Source: Paracyclopina nana | Taxonomy: Eukaryota > Arthropoda > Copepoda > Cyclopoida > Cyclopettidae | NCBI GenBank assembly: GCA_019096065.1 | Contig: JAGUCH010000006.1 | Coordinates: 6,592,001 to 6,656,000 of the forward strand | DNA length: 64,000 nt | Reading direction: 5' to 3' | Part shown: piece after piece, positions 1 to 9,423 of the stretch | Layout of the letters: every line of letters begins with the position of its first letter | Numbering within the stretch: position 1 is the first letter of the stretch | Made by a program: the position numbers and the translations under genes | Notes under the pieces: model-generated | The model's database searches: none | Told to the model about the DNA's origin: nothing | The model's input: the letters and a program-made list of their open reading frames with translations, nothing else

Positions 1-1351
1 AATGCCTCCACATTCAAATAAATCGCACTTCTCAGCTGCTAAAAGCAAAGTAGTTGTGAGATTTGCCCACATTTATCCTTTTGCCGAGCATCTCAATTTT
101 TCGGCCAAAAAATTAACGCACCTCAAATGGCCAAGTAATGAAGCTTCATCATCCACTCACAATTTTCATGTGCAGCTCGACAAACTGAGAGACTAACTTC
201 CAAAGGCAAAAGCAGGCTGCCTAATGACGATAAAAAAAAATAGTTGTGACCGACTCACCCTGATCATGACTGAGAGAAAGAAAATGCCCTGAGTCATCAT
301 GAAAATCTTTGATTGTGTTTCAATTAGCATTCTCCAAATTTCGACGATCATTGACAAAAGTTGAGCCCATGCCAGCTTTTATTTTAGGGCTCCAACTGAG
401 AGGGTTTCTTTTTTTCTCAGTATGCCGTTTCAGCTGCTACTTCCCTCACTCAGCATGTGCTACTACAAAGAGAGCCAAAAATGTACGCAAAGACTTTTAA
501 AAAAATTTCGGGAAAGGTTTGATGATTTTTCCTTTAGTGAGGTTCATCTCAGTTTTTGGAACTGACAATGCAATCGAACGTTGCCGAGTGAGTCACAGTA
601 CTTTGGCATTTGATTTGAGTTTGCAACTCTGCCAAAAAATTGACCTTAGCGACAAACTGAGAAATCTCGCCGAATCTCAGTTTTTGTTGAAGCAACGAAT
701 TAGAAGCTTGAATATGACTACGCAAGGATTTTTTTGGGGGGTAATGTGTATGAAATTTCAGGTCCTGGCTGTATTTTGAGAGGCTCAGCAGTTGGATGTA
801 GTGTATGTACATTTATTTGGCAGTGGCATTGGCAGAGCTATGCAAGCAAGCTTAGAACCAATGTAGATGTCTCTCACTGATAACAGCAGCTATACCAGTG
901 GTACAACTGCTGGCGTGGTCCCCTATTTTGCTACTGCTCAGCCAGCCAACAGCTGAAATCAGACACATTATTTCAACATACCCCCCCCTTTTTCAAATTG
1001 ACCCAGCCCCTAATTAGATGATAAGCTTTCACTGCTCGGCTATTCCCAAATGAGGTTATTTTGCCATAAGAAATATACCTTAGGCTAATGTTTAACTTGG
1101 GTTATTTAAGGCCCTCAGGGTCACCTGAAGTCATCCAAGGTTCCCTGAGGTCTGCGGAGCTACCCAAGTCTTCCATGGTCATTCGAGGCTATAAAAAGCT
1201 CTCAGGGTCACTACAATCTGTTCATTAACAAACTCCTTAAGGAATCGGAACGCGAAATTCCTCTGAGCAACTAAGGAGTTCTCAGTACATAAACTGGCTG
1301 CGTAGAGTTGTCATTATGCATGGATTTGTCATAATGCATTCCTTACTTGAA
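1..1351. other. Left flank, no gene seen
   Basis: AT-rich DNA to the left of the LTR retrotransposon. Open frames here are short, low in complexity and match no motif I recognise. Positions 1110-1200 hold a loosely repeated run built on CTCAGGGTCACCTGAAG-like words. It ends at the CAGT target duplication of the retrotransposon. Confidence 0.6.
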
Positions 1352-1355
1352 CAGT

Positions 1356-1600
1356 TGTAGTAGGTCGAGATATACTACTGTGACTTATCAAGCCACTACT
1401 CGTATCTAGGCTACGTCAAGCGGGGACGGGCCTGGAGGCTAGCAGAGGTCAGTCTTTGGGCCGCAGACAACACGTGTCAATGCGGTGAATTTATTTCCTT
1501 TACTGATGATCACACTATACTACTCGTTATACTACCGCGCGCCCGAGGCGAGCGCGCGCAGCGAGCGGTCGACCCGTAGGCCGACACGCTCCCTGCTACA
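1356..1600 (-). repeat. 3' LTR (245 bp)
   Basis: Identical base for base to 10359-10603. In element sense it carries an initiator-like TCAGTA (1506-1501) and, shortly after, a polyadenylation signal AATAAA (1495-1490). The R region therefore probably starts near the initiator, and this copy supplies the 3' end of the transcript. No TATA box at a convincing spacing was seen. Confidence 0.95.
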
Positions 1601-1609
1601 TCACCCCAC
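1601..1609 (-). other. Polypurine tract (putative)
   Basis: The minus-strand sequence just before the 3' LTR is GTGGGGTGA, a short G-rich purine tract where second-strand DNA synthesis would be primed. It contains T residues, so it is imperfect; the call rests mainly on position. Confidence 0.5.
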
Positions 1610-1618
1610 GCTAGAAGG

Positions 1619-2345
1619 TTACTGTGTCCTCGCAGTGACGGATTGAGTCAGGTCTAGCAGGGAGCCTCGAGGGGGACCCTCCATGGCGGGAGCGCTGGGC
1701 TGGGTCCCATTCGCGTCAACCACGCGTGCCTGGGGAAGGGTCTGCTGAAGGACCCCGTATAGATCCGTGTATTGCTGGTGAATCGTACGGATCTGGGCTT
1801 GGAGGTCCTGATATGCTTGGGTCTCCTTGTCGGGCCGCGTCCACCGGCGGAGAGCCTTGAGGGGCGATGTCGACTTGTCCGGAGCATCCAAAGGGTCTTT
1901 CTCTCCCGTTTCCGAACCATCTTGCACGGTGAAGTCACTGAGCTCGGTGGCCGCTCGTTCTCGGTGGTCTCGCTTCCAGCGAGGTCGGCGCCGGAAATCC
2001 GGGTGGCCATCATCCTCATCGTCGTCGCCAGGGAACAAGGGTCCGTCGTTACCCAGGTTGGCTACCATGCGCCAGGGGAGTTCGACAGCCATGAAGGCAG
2101 TGTGCCACAGGCCGTACATCAACCACCACCCAAGCCCCCGGCGGCGATACAGGATAATCATACGGATGATAGAGCCTAGGATGATCTTGATGAGGCCCAG
2201 GATCACCAAACCTCCGGTCATGTAGCTCCAGTATTTCCCCACGGTCGAAAAGAAAGGGATGAGGGCATTGCCCACCTGGTCGACCATCATGTCGATGTCG
2301 CCCTCGGACCAGAGGGTGGTGGCCCCCGATCCGCGTGCGGTTGTT
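1619..2345 (-). pseudogene. Env-like gene, C-terminal part: membrane anchor and tail (out of frame)
   Basis: This frame runs about 240 codons. It has a strongly hydrophobic stretch, starting around GGLVILGLIKIILGSIIRMI, that reads as a transmembrane anchor. An aromatic/basic juxtamembrane segment follows, then an acidic run (DDDEDD) and a long hydrophilic tail. Its first methionines (2290) are probably not real starts, because the frame is open upstream and fits the protein read in two other frames between 2345 and 2510. It is therefore the cytoplasmic end of the env-like protein, separated by a frame break near the run of five Cs at 2323-2327. The stop lies only 10 nt before the 3' LTR region. 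Confidence 0.65.
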
Positions 2346-2452
2346 CCTCAGGACGTTGGACGTCAGAGTGGTGACCACGGCCTCGCGCGCGTGGTACAGC
2401 TGCAGGTAGAGGGCGTGCTCGGCCTGCTGCTGGGCGGAGTAGATACCGCCTC

Positions 2453-3943
2453 CTAGGCCCCGACCAATCTCGTAGGGCGTCCATGTTGTCGATCGGAGGT
2501 GGGGTCCAATTGCGATGGCGGCGTGCAGGAGTGGATGCTAGGAGTAGCACACATCCAGTGTCCCTGGATCCTCCACTTCACAGGCGTGATGGCGTCGCAG
2601 GGTATGATGCTGGGCCGGTCCACCAAGATGAAGGAGAGGGGATCCGCGAACCGGGAGTGGTTCCCGACCAACACGGGGATCTCCTGCGTGCAGTTAGGGA
2701 AGGCACGCGTCATGGCCTGCATCGGGTAGCAGCTGGTGATGTAGGCGACCGCCCCAGCCCGGGTGACCAAATGGCCGGGCCCGTGGGAGTCAAGCGTGGC
2801 GTAGGAGGACCCACCGCTGGCCATGTCCTGCAGCTTGGTGTGCAGGATGCTCCGCTCATTCTTGCAGATGAGGTCCTGCAGGAATTTGAACCGGTCGTCG
2901 AGATGCAGGGCGTGCTCGGCGTGCAGGAAAGCCAGTTGGGTTTGCACGTGAGCGTGGTGGACCTCTTCCGTCAGGTGGGTCGACGCGGCGATGGGAGCCT
3001 CGCCCGGGCGGAGAAGGACGACTGCAAAGTCCCTCAGCTGAGTCCGGAAGACCCGCCGCTGGCAGGTCGACTGGACCCCCTTAAGGACAAATCCTGCGTA
3101 CCTGGATTCCTCCTCGCGGGCAATCAGGAGCAGATCCCCCACCTGACCTAGCATGGTGGAGTTCTGGTGCGGGTATAGTGCAGCGGGCCCTTGATAGACC
3201 TCAGAGGTCTCTTCCATGCAGGTGGTGTCATGAGCTTCCCATACCATGGTGCCTTCGAGCGTGTCGTGGACGATCTTGTCCCGGTAGTTGGCCACGATGT
3301 GATTATCGAACACCACTCGTCCAGAGCTGGTGTGTAGTTTTCCATAGACGGCGGTGACAAGGGCGTCGATCCTAGTCTGCTCGTAAGAGCGGTGATACAT
3401 GACACCGTTGTGGCTGAATGACATGGTCCTGCATCGGTGGTCTCCGTCAAGACCTCCTCGAGAGAAGTAAGCCAGGTTGGCGGGCACGTTGAGGGTCACA
3501 TTCACCCGTTGGCCCTCGACGATCAGGTAGCCCCGTTCCACCGCCTTGCGGCAGGCCTGGGGCGACACGGTATAGGGCTGGTGGTAAGCAACGATCTGAG
3601 TCCCATAGCTGACGCTGTCGAACCCGCATCTGGTCACTTCGCGGGTCAGGGTCACGTGGCAACGGTGGGCGGCGACGGGTTTGGTCGTCGCAGTCTGCAG
3701 CACCTGCACGGTGATGTTGACAGCCGATTCATAGGTGGTGCCGATATCATCGCATTCGTCCGGGTCATTCAAGTCGACGCTCTCGTGGGTTGATTTTGGT
3801 GACTCGCAGTCAAACACCGTGAAGGTGGCAGCCGGGTCTTCAGGTGGTCCGTCTCCTCCTTCCTGTAGAGCAGGTTGAGGCCGGGGTTGTGCGCTTGGCA
3901 CCTCGAGTAGTAGTGTGAACGTCATCAGTATTGTGAAGTACAT
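2453..3943 (-). pseudogene. Env-like surface glycoprotein, ectodomain part
   Basis: The likely start is the methionine at 3943, because a hydrophobic signal-peptide core (FTILMTFTLLLEV) follows at once and a good 3' splice site lies 5 nt upstream. The open frame continues upstream to 4051 without a convincing start. From 3943 it reads 496 residues with many cysteines and several N-glycosylation sequons (NIT, NVT, NST, NCT, NHS), as for a secreted viral-type glycoprotein. The frame then ends at 2453 while the protein evidently continues in another frame: a segment containing GLGGGIYSAQQQ between about 2500 and 2345, then the anchor frame. The gene as written is thus broken twice. The cysteine spacing and the GLGGGIY-type segment recall Jingchuvirales (chuvirus) glycoproteins rather than the baculovirus-F-like env of errantiviruses. 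That family call is an inference from memory. Confidence 0.6.
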
Positions 3944-3948
3944 TGCTT

Positions 3949-3968
3949 CTGGAAAAGAGAGTAAAGGA
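3949..3968 (-). promoter_or_regulatory. 3' splice acceptor for a subgenomic env mRNA (putative)
   Basis: On the minus strand, an almost pure pyrimidine tract ends in CCAG at 3952-3949. Five bases later comes the env ATG at 3943. This is the position expected for a spliced env message as in retroviruses and errantiviruses. A donor could be the GTAATT at 9420 or a site in the leader. Confidence 0.6.
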
Positions 3969-4131
3969 AACGTGTTGACATGCTGCCTCATTATTGTACA
4001 CCTGCCGGTTTGTGCTGCTATTATTTCTTTATTAATTGCGCTTTCTTTCAAGCCGCAGAATTTTCAAAGTATACTTAGGGGGGCCCCCAAAATTTTGCGG
4101 CCGTCTTTTCGTTGTGCTGCTCATTCGTTTG

Positions 4132-7100
4132 CTATTCTGTGCTTGAAGCACTGCTCGAATTTGTTGGTGTAGCAAAATCATCATTCTCAGAATCGCTCAT
4201 TTCAGGCAGTGGCCTGAATTGTGGCATCGTGACCGTAGGCTGTGCTACCAGGGGTCTGTATGGCGGCATGTTGATTGGTGCCAGCGGAGGTAGCTCTGGA
4301 TCTGGTTGATCTGATTTTTGGCCTGAGCGTGATCTGGTTCTGGTTGCAGGAGATGATGCTCCATGGGCAACTTCAACTTCGGCCCCCAGGAAATCTGCTG
4401 TTTCTTGTTGCAGCATTTCCGCCTGGGTCCTACGTTTGCGGTACCGTGTTTCCCGAGGTGACGGTGCTGATGCTGTTTCGTGGCCGATTGTTGGGAGCTC
4501 GATGTTGTTCTCACTGTCGCCTTCATCATCGGAAGGGAGCGCAACATCTTCAGCAAACTCATCACCTCGCATGGATAGATCTGCATTGGCTGGCGGCGGG
4601 TTGCCGGCATTGCCATCGTGGGCATCTTCCGCCGCTGCCCGGTACAATTTGAGCCTGTCTATCGAGACGACCTCGGACTTCTTTCGAATCCATGAGGGGT
4701 CAGGCAAGATCTCGAAGGTCACGTCGTTGACCTTCCTAAGTATGGTCCAGGGGCCTGACCCGAAGGTTTGGAGCTTCTTGGAGATGTGGCGGGCCACGGT
4801 GGGCGTGTACAGCCACACCTGTTGCCCCGGGACATACGTCGTTTTGTCCTTGTGGTAGGCCATCCTTTGTCGGTTGATCGATGTGGCCATGTTCTTTCGG
4901 GCCCATTCATGGGCTGCCTGGATTCGAGCCTTGAGGGCCTGGGCAACTTGCCCGGCCTCGGAGGCCTCTCTCAGAAGTGGTTGGGGGTCTCCAAACAGAA
5001 GGTCCAGTTGCGAGGTGGCAGGCCGCCCAAATAGCAGTTCATACGGGGCGTAGCCGGTCATGCGGCATTTGGTGGTGCGCATGATAAACAGGGCGACGGG
5101 CAGTACTTCCTTCCAGCGGGATGGTCGCCCGCAGACCAGTTTGGCCAGGAGGCCGTTGAGGTCCCGGTGGGCCCGTTCAACCCAGTTAGACTTAGGGTTG
5201 TAGGCCGGCGTGGTAGAGTGCCGGACACCTAGTGCTTTGGCTACTTGCTGGAACAGGGCGGCGGTGAAGTGGGTGCCTCGGTCAGAATGGAGGTTCTCCA
5301 TTAGCCCATATCGCGGGATGATCTCTGAGGTCAGGAACCTCACGGCGGTGTCAGCGTTGGCCGAGGCGCATGGGAAAGCCTCGATCCATCGGCTGAAGAG
5401 GTCGCGTACGGTGAAGAGGTACTGATGTCCGTCGACAGGGGGCTTGAGGGGCCCCACGTAGTCGATGGCGACCCTTTGCCAGGGATAGCCCGCCCGGTGA
5501 GAATGTAGTGAGTGACGTTGGTCCGCGGTCTCCGGCTGATGTTTCTGGCAGGTGCGGCAGGTAGCCACGACCTCCGCGGCAACTCGGGTGGCGTTAGGCA
5601 TGTAGAACCGGCGGGAGACCCGGTCAACAGTGGTGTCTCTGCCCTGATGACCCATGGTTTCGTGAATGTGCCTCACTAGCCCTTCTTCCGAGGATCGAGG
5701 AACCACGACCAGGTGGCGAGCCTCTCGGCCTTGTCCTTCTTCCTTCTTGTACCGAAGGAGACCTTGATCATCCAGGTAGAGGCTGTCAAAGAGGCCCAGC
5801 AGGATCTTGCCTCGATGGGAGGCGGCCTCTTTGTGCTCAGGGCTCGGTCGGTTCTGCTGGCTGATCAGTCGCCGCACCAGTTGCAAATCCTCGTCCTCTG
5901 TTTGCCCCTGGATCCACTCGGCGGGGTTGGCCATGTCCAGGGCAGCCTCGGCCGAGGCTATCATCGCTTGGACGCCCGCGCAGCTCTCATTGGACACGTC
6001 CGTGCCCTCGGTGTCGGTGACGTGCTCGGCGCGACTCAGGGCGTCGGCGTTGGCGTGCTGGGTTCCGGCCCGGTGGACGACCTTGAAGTCAAACTGGCTG
6101 ATGGTCTCCAGCCACCGGGCAAGCATGCTACGGGGCTCCTCCATGGTGCGAATCCATTGCAGGGCGGCATGGTCCGTGCGGAGGATGAAAGGCCGATATT
6201 GGAGGTAATACCGCCACTTGCGCAGCCAGATGATGACGGCAGCGAGTTCCCCTTGGGTGGCGGAGTAGTTAGCCTGGCTCCGGGTCAGCTTCTTGGCCCC
6301 AAAGAGGATGACTCGCTCCTTTCCTCCTTGCACTTGCGACAGGACGGCCCCCACGCACTGGTTGTCCCCGCTCCAGTCGGTATCCAGGATGAATGGCTGC
6401 GGGCTCTCAAAATCGGGGAAAGCCAGGATGGGCGCCATGCACAGCCGCTCCTTAAGCTCCTCAAAAGCGGCAACGTATTCCAGCGGGGGTTCGAACTCGG
6501 CGGTGTCGGGAACGTCTTCTTCTCGGCTGAGTTTGTCCGTCAACGCCTTGGCGACCTTCTGGTAATCCTTGATGAAGGACCGGTAATAGCCGCACTTTCC
6601 CAGGAAGATGCGTAGCTGCCGCCGGGTCCGTGGCAGGGGCCACTTCTTGACCACGTCGATGTACTCGGGGACCACAGAGAGGCCCTCAGGAGTGATGACG
6701 TGCCCCAGGTACGTGATGCGACGGCGGAACAGGTGGCATTTGGATGGTTGCAGTTTGAGGCCAGCCCGTTGATGGGCGTCCAGTACCCGTTGCAGGTGGC
6801 CGAAGTGAGATTCTACATCGCGGCTGTGGATCAGCACGTCGTCGAGGTATGGCAAGGCAATGTCGTATGGGATCCCTTCCAAGACCCGCTGGATGAGGCG
6901 CGCATACGTTCGGGGCGCGTTGGTGAGGCCGAACGGCATGTAGGCGAATGCGTACGTTGAGTGATTGGCTGCGAATGCTGTCTTCGGGATGTCCTCGGCC
7001 CTCACGGGAACGTGGTGAAAGGCTCCCGTCGTATCCAGGGTAGAGAATACTTGCGAGTGCGCCAGCCGATTGAGGTTATCCCGAATGTCGCCAATGGGAT

Positions 7101-8358
7101 GCGTGTCGACGATGGTTACCTTGTTCAGTGCGCGGTAATCCACGCACCACCGGGTCTTCCCATTCTTCTTGGTGACCGGAACCAGCGGCGCGCACCAGGG
7201 CGACTGAATAGGGACGATGATGCCTTCCTGGAGCCATTTCTGGACTTGTTCTTCTAGCGACTTCTGCAAGTGCGGGTTGATGGGCCGCCGGCGGATGTTA
7301 ATGGGCTGAGTACCCGGGATGATATCGATGCGGTGCTCGGCCAAGTCGGTTTGGCCCGAGGACCCATCGAGGCTGAAGGTGTCCTGGTATTGTAGCAGCA
7401 GGGCCAAAGTGCGAGCTTTTAGCTGAGGGGTGCTCAAGATGTCGTTGTTTTCTAGGTCGAATTCTTGAATGAAGGTTTGGGCCATCTCGGCCGTATACTG
7501 GCCCTGCGGCCGGGTTTGGGCCCCCTCGAGCTTGGCTACGTAGCTTCCAGCTGCCAGCTTGGCCACGGTGGGTACTCGCCTCAAGCCTTCAACTTGCCCG
7601 TACCGGGTGTTGTTGTGGATAATGAGAGGCTCTGCGGTAGTGTTGATAACCCCGACAACGCAGTTGCCCTTTTCATCTGGTCGGATGAGGGCTCGCTGCC
7701 AGGGGTGCAGCTCAGTGGCCTCCATGAAGTCCCCTGATCCTTCAACAATCCCATCGATGTGCGGCGATCGGGTCCAGGTGGGGATTTTTGCGGGAATGGC
7801 GCAACAAGACATTGGCCCCACTGTGGTTTCACCCCGTGTGTAGACGGCATGGACGTTAATTGCGCGACTGTCATTTTCATTAAGTGTCCCCCCTGCCAAC
7901 TTGATCATTCGTCCTCGAATGCGGAGCGAGTTGGCACTATGTAGCTGGTCTATGTCGTGGGCTTTCATGAAGGGCCCCGACAGGTTGACGTCCATGGTGA
8001 GGTTAGCAATGACAGCTGGTCGGAATGGGAAAGGTTGCGGGTAGGTGCCGATGTGAAGCATCAATGGTTTTGGTACCTCGCCGAGTATTTCCAGAGATTG
8101 ATTTTGGCCCGCTGTGTTGACAGTTTCTCCTATCAGGGGCGCAAGTTGAGCTTTTGTGAACCCCAATTTGGTTGCAAGCGTGGAGGAGATGACCGACCTC
8201 CACGTATTACCGCTGTCGATGAGTGCTCTTGATTTGACGTTGTTGAGGCGTATTGGAACTTCAGATACGTATGATTTATTAATGTTGGAAATATGGGCGA
8301 GGAATGATCGGGCCTTGTCAGATGTGAACGTGTTTGGTGAGGTGATGGATGGTTCCAT
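4132..8358 (-). CDS. Pol polyprotein (protease, reverse transcriptase, RNase H, integrase)
   Basis: A single open frame of 1,408 residues copies element RNA into DNA and inserts it. Aspartic protease: active-site LIDSG at residues 46-50. Reverse transcriptase: substrate-side motif RWCVDYRALNK near 403-413 and catalytic YLDD at 504-507. RNase H: LDTDWS at 658-663, with further acidic residues at TDH (728-730) and ADALS (771-775). Integrase: zinc-binding HHCC (H899, H904, C934, C937) and catalytic D966, D1026 and E1061, an exact DD35E spacing. A GPY/F-like segment (FGSGPWTILRK) precedes a 200-residue hydrophilic tail. All catalytic residues I checked are present, so the enzyme looks functional. 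The first ATG lies 14 nt after the gag stop in a different frame, so expression needs frameshifting or reinitiation. Confidence 0.95.
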   Translation of the reverse strand: MEPSITSPNTFTSDKARSFLAHISNINKSYVSEVPIRLNNVKSRALIDSGNTWRSVISSTLATKLGFTKAQLAPLIGETVNTAGQNQSLEILGEVPKPLMLHIGTYPQPFPFRPAVIANLTMDVNLSGPFMKAHDIDQLHSANSLRIRGRMIKLAGGTLNENDSRAINVHAVYTRGETTVGPMSCCAIPAKIPTWTRSPHIDGIVEGSGDFMEATELHPWQRALIRPDEKGNCVVGVINTTAEPLIIHNNTRYGQVEGLRRVPTVAKLAAGSYVAKLEGAQTRPQGQYTAEMAQTFIQEFDLENNDILSTPQLKARTLALLLQYQDTFSLDGSSGQTDLAEHRIDIIPGTQPINIRRRPINPHLQKSLEEQVQKWLQEGIIVPIQSPWCAPLVPVTKKNGKTRWCVDYRALNKVTIVDTHPIGDIRDNLNRLAHSQVFSTLDTTGAFHHVPVRAEDIPKTAFAANHSTYAFAYMPFGLTNAPRTYARLIQRVLEGIPYDIALPYLDDVLIHSRDVESHFGHLQRVLDAHQRAGLKLQPSKCHLFRRRITYLGHVITPEGLSVVPEYIDVVKKWPLPRTRRQLRIFLGKCGYYRSFIKDYQKVAKALTDKLSREEDVPDTAEFEPPLEYVAAFEELKERLCMAPILAFPDFESPQPFILDTDWSGDNQCVGAVLSQVQGGKERVILFGAKKLTRSQANYSATQGELAAVIIWLRKWRYYLQYRPFILRTDHAALQWIRTMEEPRSMLARWLETISQFDFKVVHRAGTQHANADALSRAEHVTDTEGTDVSNESCAGVQAMIASAEAALDMANPAEWIQGQTEDEDLQLVRRLISQQNRPSPEHKEAASHRGKILLGLFDSLYLDDQGLLRYKKEEGQGREARHLVVVPRSSEEGLVRHIHETMGHQGRDTTVDRVSRRFYMPNATRVAAEVVATCRTCQKHQPETADQRHSLHSHRAGYPWQRVAIDYVGPLKPPVDGHQYLFTVRDLFSRWIEAFPCASANADTAVRFLTSEIIPRYGLMENLHSDRGTHFTAALFQQVAKALGVRHSTTPAYNPKSNWVERAHRDLNGLLAKLVCGRPSRWKEVLPVALFIMRTTKCRMTGYAPYELLFGRPATSQLDLLFGDPQPLLREASEAGQVAQALKARIQAAHEWARKNMATSINRQRMAYHKDKTTYVPGQQVWLYTPTVARHISKKLQTFGSGPWTILRKVNDVTFEILPDPSWIRKKSEVVSIDRLKLYRAAAEDAHDGNAGNPPPANADLSMRGDEFAEDVALPSDDEGDSENNIELPTIGHETASAPSPRETRYRKRRTQAEMLQQETADFLGAEVEVAHGASSPATRTRSRSGQKSDQPDPELPPLAPINMPPYRPLVAQPTVTMPQFRPLPEMSDSENDDFATPTNSSSASSTE

Positions 8359-8363
8359 TGATG

Positions 8364-8383
8364 GCCGGTCCCTTAGGACCGGC
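8364..8383 (-). promoter_or_regulatory. Hairpin holding the gag stop codon
   Basis: A perfect 8-bp GC-rich stem (GCCGGTCC paired with GGACCGGC) closes a 4-nt loop. The gag stop TAA (8375-8373) occupies three of the four loop bases. The pol ATG follows at 8358. The placement suggests a role in recoding or reinitiation between gag and pol, which is an inference. Confidence 0.6.
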
Positions 8384-9423
8384 TGGCTCCGTTTTTTGGC
8401 GCCTCCCAGGTGTAGGCGTCCACGGGGGCACTGGCCACATGTGCGATGGCCGCGTTGCGATATTTATTATATTCTTGGGGCGAGACCGGCGGGGCGGCGT
8501 GGTATGGAGTGTTATTGCCACGTCCGCGGCCGCCACGTCCCCGGCCCCGGAATCCTCCTCGCCCTCGTTGGCCGTTTGGGCGTTGGTTGGTGCATTGAGC
8601 CTTGAGATGGCCGTAGCCGCCGCAGCCGTAGCATCTCATGTTAGCCTTGTCGCCTAGAGCGGCGATGATCTTGGCGACGTCGGGTTGGTCTGAGGTGCCC
8701 TCTTGGGTGATTTGCATGATGCCCCCTTGCCCCAGGGGGTTGGCCTTGCCGCCGGCTAATCCTACCAGGCACTCCTTGGAGGATGCATTGGAAGCGGCCT
8801 CCGTCAGCGTATCATATTTGCTGGCGATTACCAACCAACGTGTCTGAGGGTCCCGCAGATTGATAGTGAACTTCCTAATGACCTCTGGATCCTTGTCGAC
8901 CTTGGCGCACCGCGGTGCATCATTGGCGAAAGCCCTCAGGTAGAGCGACTTGAGGCGTGCCGCCCAGGTCATTACGGATTCATGGGGACCCTGCGCGGCG
9001 GTGTCGTATGCCACCCTGGCGGCCTCTTGGGCCGACTCGTCCACAAAGGCCTTTTCAAGGTCGTCGAGGTAGTGCTTGTAGGTGTACGTATCATTGCTCG
9101 ACTTCTTGTCGATGGAATTGATCATTTCCAACGCAAGGCCGACAATAGATGCCTTGATCAGCATCTTCTTGGTGACTTCCGGCTCTATCGAGTCCTCGAA
9201 CTGGGACTCGATATGCATCCGCCATTGCTGGAAGGAGCGGCTATCTGTCTCGCGGAGCAGTTGGAGTTGTTGAGGCCGACGCTGAACAGCAGCGTTGGCT
9301 CTCATTTGGCGGTTGACCTCAAGGGCCACTGCAGCAGCTATATCTTGTGGTGGCTGGGCCTATGCGTGGGGGAGAAGAGTGAGCTTTCGGTCTTTTGTGA
9401 GAATGTGCTATTATAATTACCAT
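8373..9423 (-). CDS. Gag nucleocapsid protein (two exons proposed)
   Basis: The main frame (stop at 8375-8373) holds a helical capsid-like N-terminal half and one CCHC zinc knuckle, CYGCGGYGHLKAQC (C-x2-C-x4-H-x4-C). A glycine/arginine-rich RNA-binding tail follows (RGRGGFRGRGRGGRGRG). The first in-frame ATG inside the frame is at 9305, giving 310 residues. The frame is open further upstream to a TAG at 9362-9360, and that TAG overlaps a strong splice acceptor. The ATG at 9423-9421, in an ACCACCATGG context, is followed at once by a GT donor. Removing the 61-nt intron 9420-9360 puts that ATG in frame, giving 329 residues. I favour this model. Unspliced RNA read from 9423 gives only a 34-codon peptide. 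Confidence 0.8.
9360..9420 (-). other. Proposed 61-nt gag intron
   Basis: It begins GTAATT directly after the ATG at 9423-9421. It ends in a pyrimidine-rich run (CTCACTCTTCTCCCCCACGC) followed by ATAG. Its size matches the 56-68 nt introns of the spliced gene at 22.1-25.2 kb. Confidence 0.5.

Noticed and set aside
1654..2550. Several open frames on both strands over env (for example 1772-2179 +, 1827-2225 +)
   Set aside because: Shadows of the GC-rich env-like gene; no motifs, arginine- and proline-rich translations typical of the wrong frame.
5713..6615. 300-codon plus-strand frame inside pol
   Set aside because: Antisense shadow of the reverse transcriptase/integrase frame; the minus-strand frame carries all catalytic motifs.
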